Shown piece after piece: positions 6,683 through 8,420 of a DNA stretch of 8,420 nt (position 1 is its first letter; each line of letters starts with the position of its first letter). The position numbers and the translations under genes were made by a program. This DNA comes from Spirochaetota bacterium (GTDB lineage: Bacteria; Spirochaetota; UBA4802; JAFGJZ01), in NCBI GenBank assembly GCA_023396665.1, contig JAEWVL010000497.1, positions 1 through 8,420 on the forward strand, read 5' to 3'. The notes beneath the pieces were generated by a model that was not told the origin of the DNA, did no database searches, and worked only from the letters and a program-made list of their open reading frames with translations.

Positions 6683-6761
6683 TGTGAATTCTATTGGTTA
6701 ATCTTCGCAACTCCATGCCGGAATAAGTGTTCTTGCAAAAAATCATCTATTGTAATCAAAT

Positions 6762-7010
6762 ATGCGATTCGATAATCGTTTTTGCGGAAAAGTTTTGTTT
6801 GATTTTCTGAGCAACTATGACAGAACCAGCAATGCAATATGCGAGATTATTGACATGCCCGGGCGACAGATCGATCTTTTTATTCAGCTTTGTCTTCAGA
6901 ACGGGGGCAGGCTTTCCGCAAAAAAAAGAACCGATCATTTCGCTTTTCTCAGCGACGAAGAGCTCGCTGCAATGGAACGTGTTCTTGCCGGGTGGCCGCA
7001 GGGAGAGTGA
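6762..7010 (+). CDS. Small uncharacterised ORF, possibly a C-terminal gene fragment
   Basis: An 82-codon frame, not recognised. The protein is well-behaved: helical segments CGKVLFDFLSNYDRTSNAI, RQIDLFIQLCLQNGG, then a basic turn RLSAKKRTDHF and a final helix FLSDEELAAMERVLAG. The middle resembles a helix-turn-helix or winged-helix end of a larger protein. A stop codon lies just upstream in frame (6753-6755) and there is no Shine-Dalgarno, so it may be the surviving end of a truncated gene rather than an intact one. The coding look (GCA/GAA/CTC usage and conserved-looking hydrophobic pattern) is better than chance for its size. Two overlapping frames here (6817 and 6890) are low complexity and are not supported. 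Confidence 0.45.
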   Translation: MRFDNRFCGKVLFDFLSNYDRTSNAICEIIDMPGRQIDLFIQLCLQNGGRLSAKKRTDHFAFLSDEELAAMERVLAGWPQGE

Positions 7011-7248
7011 GAAATTGTATTAACCTGAGATTTTGCAAAGATTTATACCAGAAGTATAAGAATATTCTGATTTAGTAAACGGATGATTCTTATTTTTCAC
7101 GCATGGATGCGGCTGGCGCGGATTGGTTGATGTTCAGAATTTTGATTGTATCAGTGTAAGATAAGAAGCTCGCTCGCGTGGGTTTACAACATAGAGCCTT
7201 TTCTTAAATATTACTTGACCATTTTGGTCAATATTACGAAAATATCAT
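7011..7248. other. Intergenic DNA upstream of the higBA-type module
   Basis: No gene seen. The first ~170 bp show no recognisable feature, terminator or attC-like core pair. The last ~65 bp carry promoter-like hexamers and the palindrome described next. Confidence 0.5.
7183..7237 (+). promoter_or_regulatory. higB promoter region with a 17-bp perfect palindrome flanked by TATTAC repeats
   Basis: TTGACCA-TTT-TGGTCAA (7215-7231) is a perfect palindrome with 7-bp arms, bounded exactly by TATTAC on each side (7209-7214 and 7232-7237). It is the obvious operator for the HTH antitoxin. The core promoter is ambiguous. TTGACC inside the palindrome could be a -35, with a poor -10 GAAAAT at 7238-7243 that would put the RNA start at about the higB ATG. 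Alternatively TTTACA (7183-7188) with an AT-rich -10 near 7205-7210 lies upstream of the palindrome. Confidence 0.6.
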
Positions 7249-7581
7249 ATGGATATTGTTTTTAAATCAAGAAAACTCGAAAAAATATTCAATAGTGCCA
7301 AAGAGCTGAAAAAGAATTTTCCCCAATCATTTGATAAAATTCAAATGCGAATGCAGGTTCTGATGGCTGCACCTTCTTTAGAACATGTTCCCAAGAATAA
7401 ACCCGAACGGTGTCACGAGTTAACCTTGAACAGGAAAGGACAATTTGCGGTAATTCTTAAAGAACCATTTCGTCTTATTTTTGAACCAAATCATGACCCT
7501 GTACCGAGAAAAGACGATGGCGGAATCGATTTGGAAAAGGTTACGGCTATAACGATTCTTGAAGTAACCGATTATCATTAG
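7249..7581 (+). CDS. higB: HigB/RelE-type toxin
   Basis: A 110-residue toxin of the RelE superfamily. HigB-like proteins cut mRNA at the ribosome. Visible family marks are the N-terminal helical region (KSRKLEKIFNSAKELKKNFP), LMAAPSLEH, then the sheet with CHELTLNRKGQFAVILKEP, FRLIFEPNHDP and the C-terminal TILEVTDYH; the ending DYH and the RKGQF...FRLIFE pattern are typical of HigB. The region DPVPRKDDGGIDLEK between the last two strands is longer than in short HigB proteins. The ATG at 7249 has no Shine-Dalgarno (ACGAAAATATCAT precedes it), so initiation may be weak or leaderless. Composition is AT-rich. The toxin-first order and the HTH protein downstream fit higBA. Confidence 0.85.
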   Translation: MDIVFKSRKLEKIFNSAKELKKNFPQSFDKIQMRMQVLMAAPSLEHVPKNKPERCHELTLNRKGQFAVILKEPFRLIFEPNHDPVPRKDDGGIDLEKVTAITILEVTDYH

Positions 7582-7659
7582 GGCGGTTACAAAAACTACC
7601 TCCAGTAGTGCTTTCGCAACTGTTATTATTGGAGTTTTTGAAACCGCGAGTTGCAAATA

Positions 7660-7702
7660 TTGAGTTTTTAGGACTCCCCATTAAAATGATTATTGAAAAG
7701 GA
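7660..7702 (+). promoter_or_regulatory. Candidate internal promoter and RBS for the HigA-type antitoxin
   Basis: TTGAGT (7660-7665), a 16-nt spacer and TAAAAT (7682-7687) would start RNA near 7694. AAGGA (7698-7702) lies 7 nt before the ATG at 7710 and fixes the start. The toxin and antitoxin genes are separated by 128 bp, wide for a TA operon, so a private antitoxin promoter is plausible. The RBS is good; the promoter is a guess. Confidence 0.4.
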
Positions 7703-7709
7703 TAATAAA

Positions 7710-8420
7710 ATGACTACTCTCCAAAATACTTATAATCCCGATTATGCAATTCATCCAGGCGTATATCTTGAAGAGATTCTTGAATCACGCGAATTAAAGC
7801 AACGTGAAATAGCCGATCGCATGGGGGTTACTGAAACATATTTAAGCAAGCTCATTCATGGCGAAAAACCGGTAGGACCGGATACCGCTTTGAAACTCGA
7901 ACGAGTCCTGGGAGTATCCTCGCAAATATGGACAAACCTGAATTCAAACTACAGGCTTTTTGAAGCAAGAGAAAAGGAAAAAGAAACTTTTCTTAAAAGA
8001 AAACAATGGGTGAATGAATTTCCTCTTTTATGGATGAAGAAATTCGGGTTCATACCTGATACCAGAGACAATGAAAAAATAATTGAATCAGTTCTCGAAT
8101 TCTTCGGCATCTCTTCTGCAGAAACATGGGATTCATATTATGAAAAACAGGCGGCTCTTTACAGGAAATCTGAAAGTTTCATCATAAATCTGAAAGCAAA
8201 TGCCACATGGCTACGTGCATCAGAATTAAAAGCGCAAGCAATCGAGACAGCAAGTTTTGATGAAGAAGTCTTTAAAGCAAACCTCGCGAAAATACAGAAA
8301 ATGACCGTGGACGAACCGACTGATTTTTTTCCGAAGATGAAAAAACTCTGTCAGGAGTCAGGTGTCGCTTTGGTTATTATGCCGGAACCCCCCAAAGTTC
8401 ATGTGTATGGCGCTACAAAA
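7710..8420 (+). CDS. higA: HigA-type XRE antitoxin with long C-terminal region, probably ImmA/IrrE-like (partial, runs off the right edge)
   Basis: An open frame of 237 codons with no stop before the window ends. Residues 14-75 are a classical HigA/XRE helix-turn-helix: AIHPGVYLEEILESRELKQR, then EIADRMGVTETYLSKLIHG and LKLERVLGVSSQIW. It should repress the higB promoter at the palindrome and neutralise HigB. Ordinary HigA proteins stop near residue 100. This one continues through a Lys/Glu-rich helical stretch (85-105) into WLRASELKAQAIETASFDEE and FFPKMKKLCQESGVALVIMP, a layout I know from HigA-like proteins carrying an ImmA/IrrE (peptidase M78) domain. The zinc motif HEXXH expected for that family would lie beyond the window, so the peptidase identity is inferred. 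The ATG at 7710 is preferred over one at 7686 because of the AAGGA spacing and the frame. Confidence 0.85.
   Translation, partial: MTTLQNTYNPDYAIHPGVYLEEILESRELKQREIADRMGVTETYLSKLIHGEKPVGPDTALKLERVLGVSSQIWTNLNSNYRLFEAREKEKETFLKRKQWVNEFPLLWMKKFGFIPDTRDNEKIIESVLEFFGISSAETWDSYYEKQAALYRKSESFIINLKANATWLRASELKAQAIETASFDEEVFKANLAKIQKMTVDEPTDFFPKMKKLCQESGVALVIMPEPPKVHVYGATK

Noticed and set aside
5759..8420. An integron-type cassette array, given several small TA genes in the same direction.
   Set aside because: No paired attC core sites (GTTRRRY and RYYYAAC) or integrase were seen in the gaps.
1..8420. CRISPR arrays, tRNA or rRNA genes.
   Set aside because: No regularly spaced repeats and no tRNA-like or rRNA-like segments were recognised.

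Overview
The window is bacterial chromosomal DNA that looks like a housekeeping backbone with accessory DNA inserted or accumulated around it. The backbone genes (an ABC-F ATPase, aroA and tex) are fairly GC-rich, with codons such as GCG, CGC and ATC dominating. The last ~2.3 kb, and to a lesser degree the region around 1150-1970, is AT-rich and carries small toxin-antitoxin (TA) genes. The organism cannot be named from this window: the AroA is the E. coli-like class I type and the ABC-F is the YbiT/YkpA type, and both are widespread.

Layout. 1-943 (minus) is the first ~314 codons of a YbiT-type ABC-F protein that runs off the left edge. 944-1321 is non-coding and holds a 100-bp inverted-repeat element (1149-1256, MITE-like) followed by the promoter and tandem palindromes of a vapBC-type module (antitoxin 1322-1576, PIN toxin 1554-1967). 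aroA (3323-2025, minus) converges on the toxin. A divergent intergenic region of ~300 bp separates aroA from tex (3626-5758). Immediately after tex lies a 96-codon remnant of a MalT/LAL-type LuxR regulator, in which the extreme N-terminus is joined in frame to the end of the C-terminal HTH.

From 6090 the composition changes. A strong promoter with an overlapping inverted repeat drives a BrnT-like toxin gene and its ribbon-helix-helix antitoxin (6125-6682). The predicted transcript starts at the toxin's start codon, so it is probably leaderless. A small unrecognised ORF follows (6762-7010). The last module is a HigB-type toxin (7249-7581) behind a perfect 17-bp palindrome, with a HigA-type antitoxin (7710 to the right edge). 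That antitoxin is already 237 residues long and looks like the HigA form with a C-terminal ImmA/IrrE-like (M78 peptidase) region.

The genes do not form one pathway. AroA makes EPSP in the shikimate pathway, Tex is an RNA/DNA-binding transcription accessory protein, and the ABC-F acts on ribosomes. The unifying accessory theme is three different type II TA modules in 8.4 kb, plus a collapsed regulator and a small mobile-element-like repeat. This is typical of a chromosomal spot that gains and loses genes. No RNA genes, CRISPR array, insertion-sequence transposase or clear intrinsic terminator was seen.
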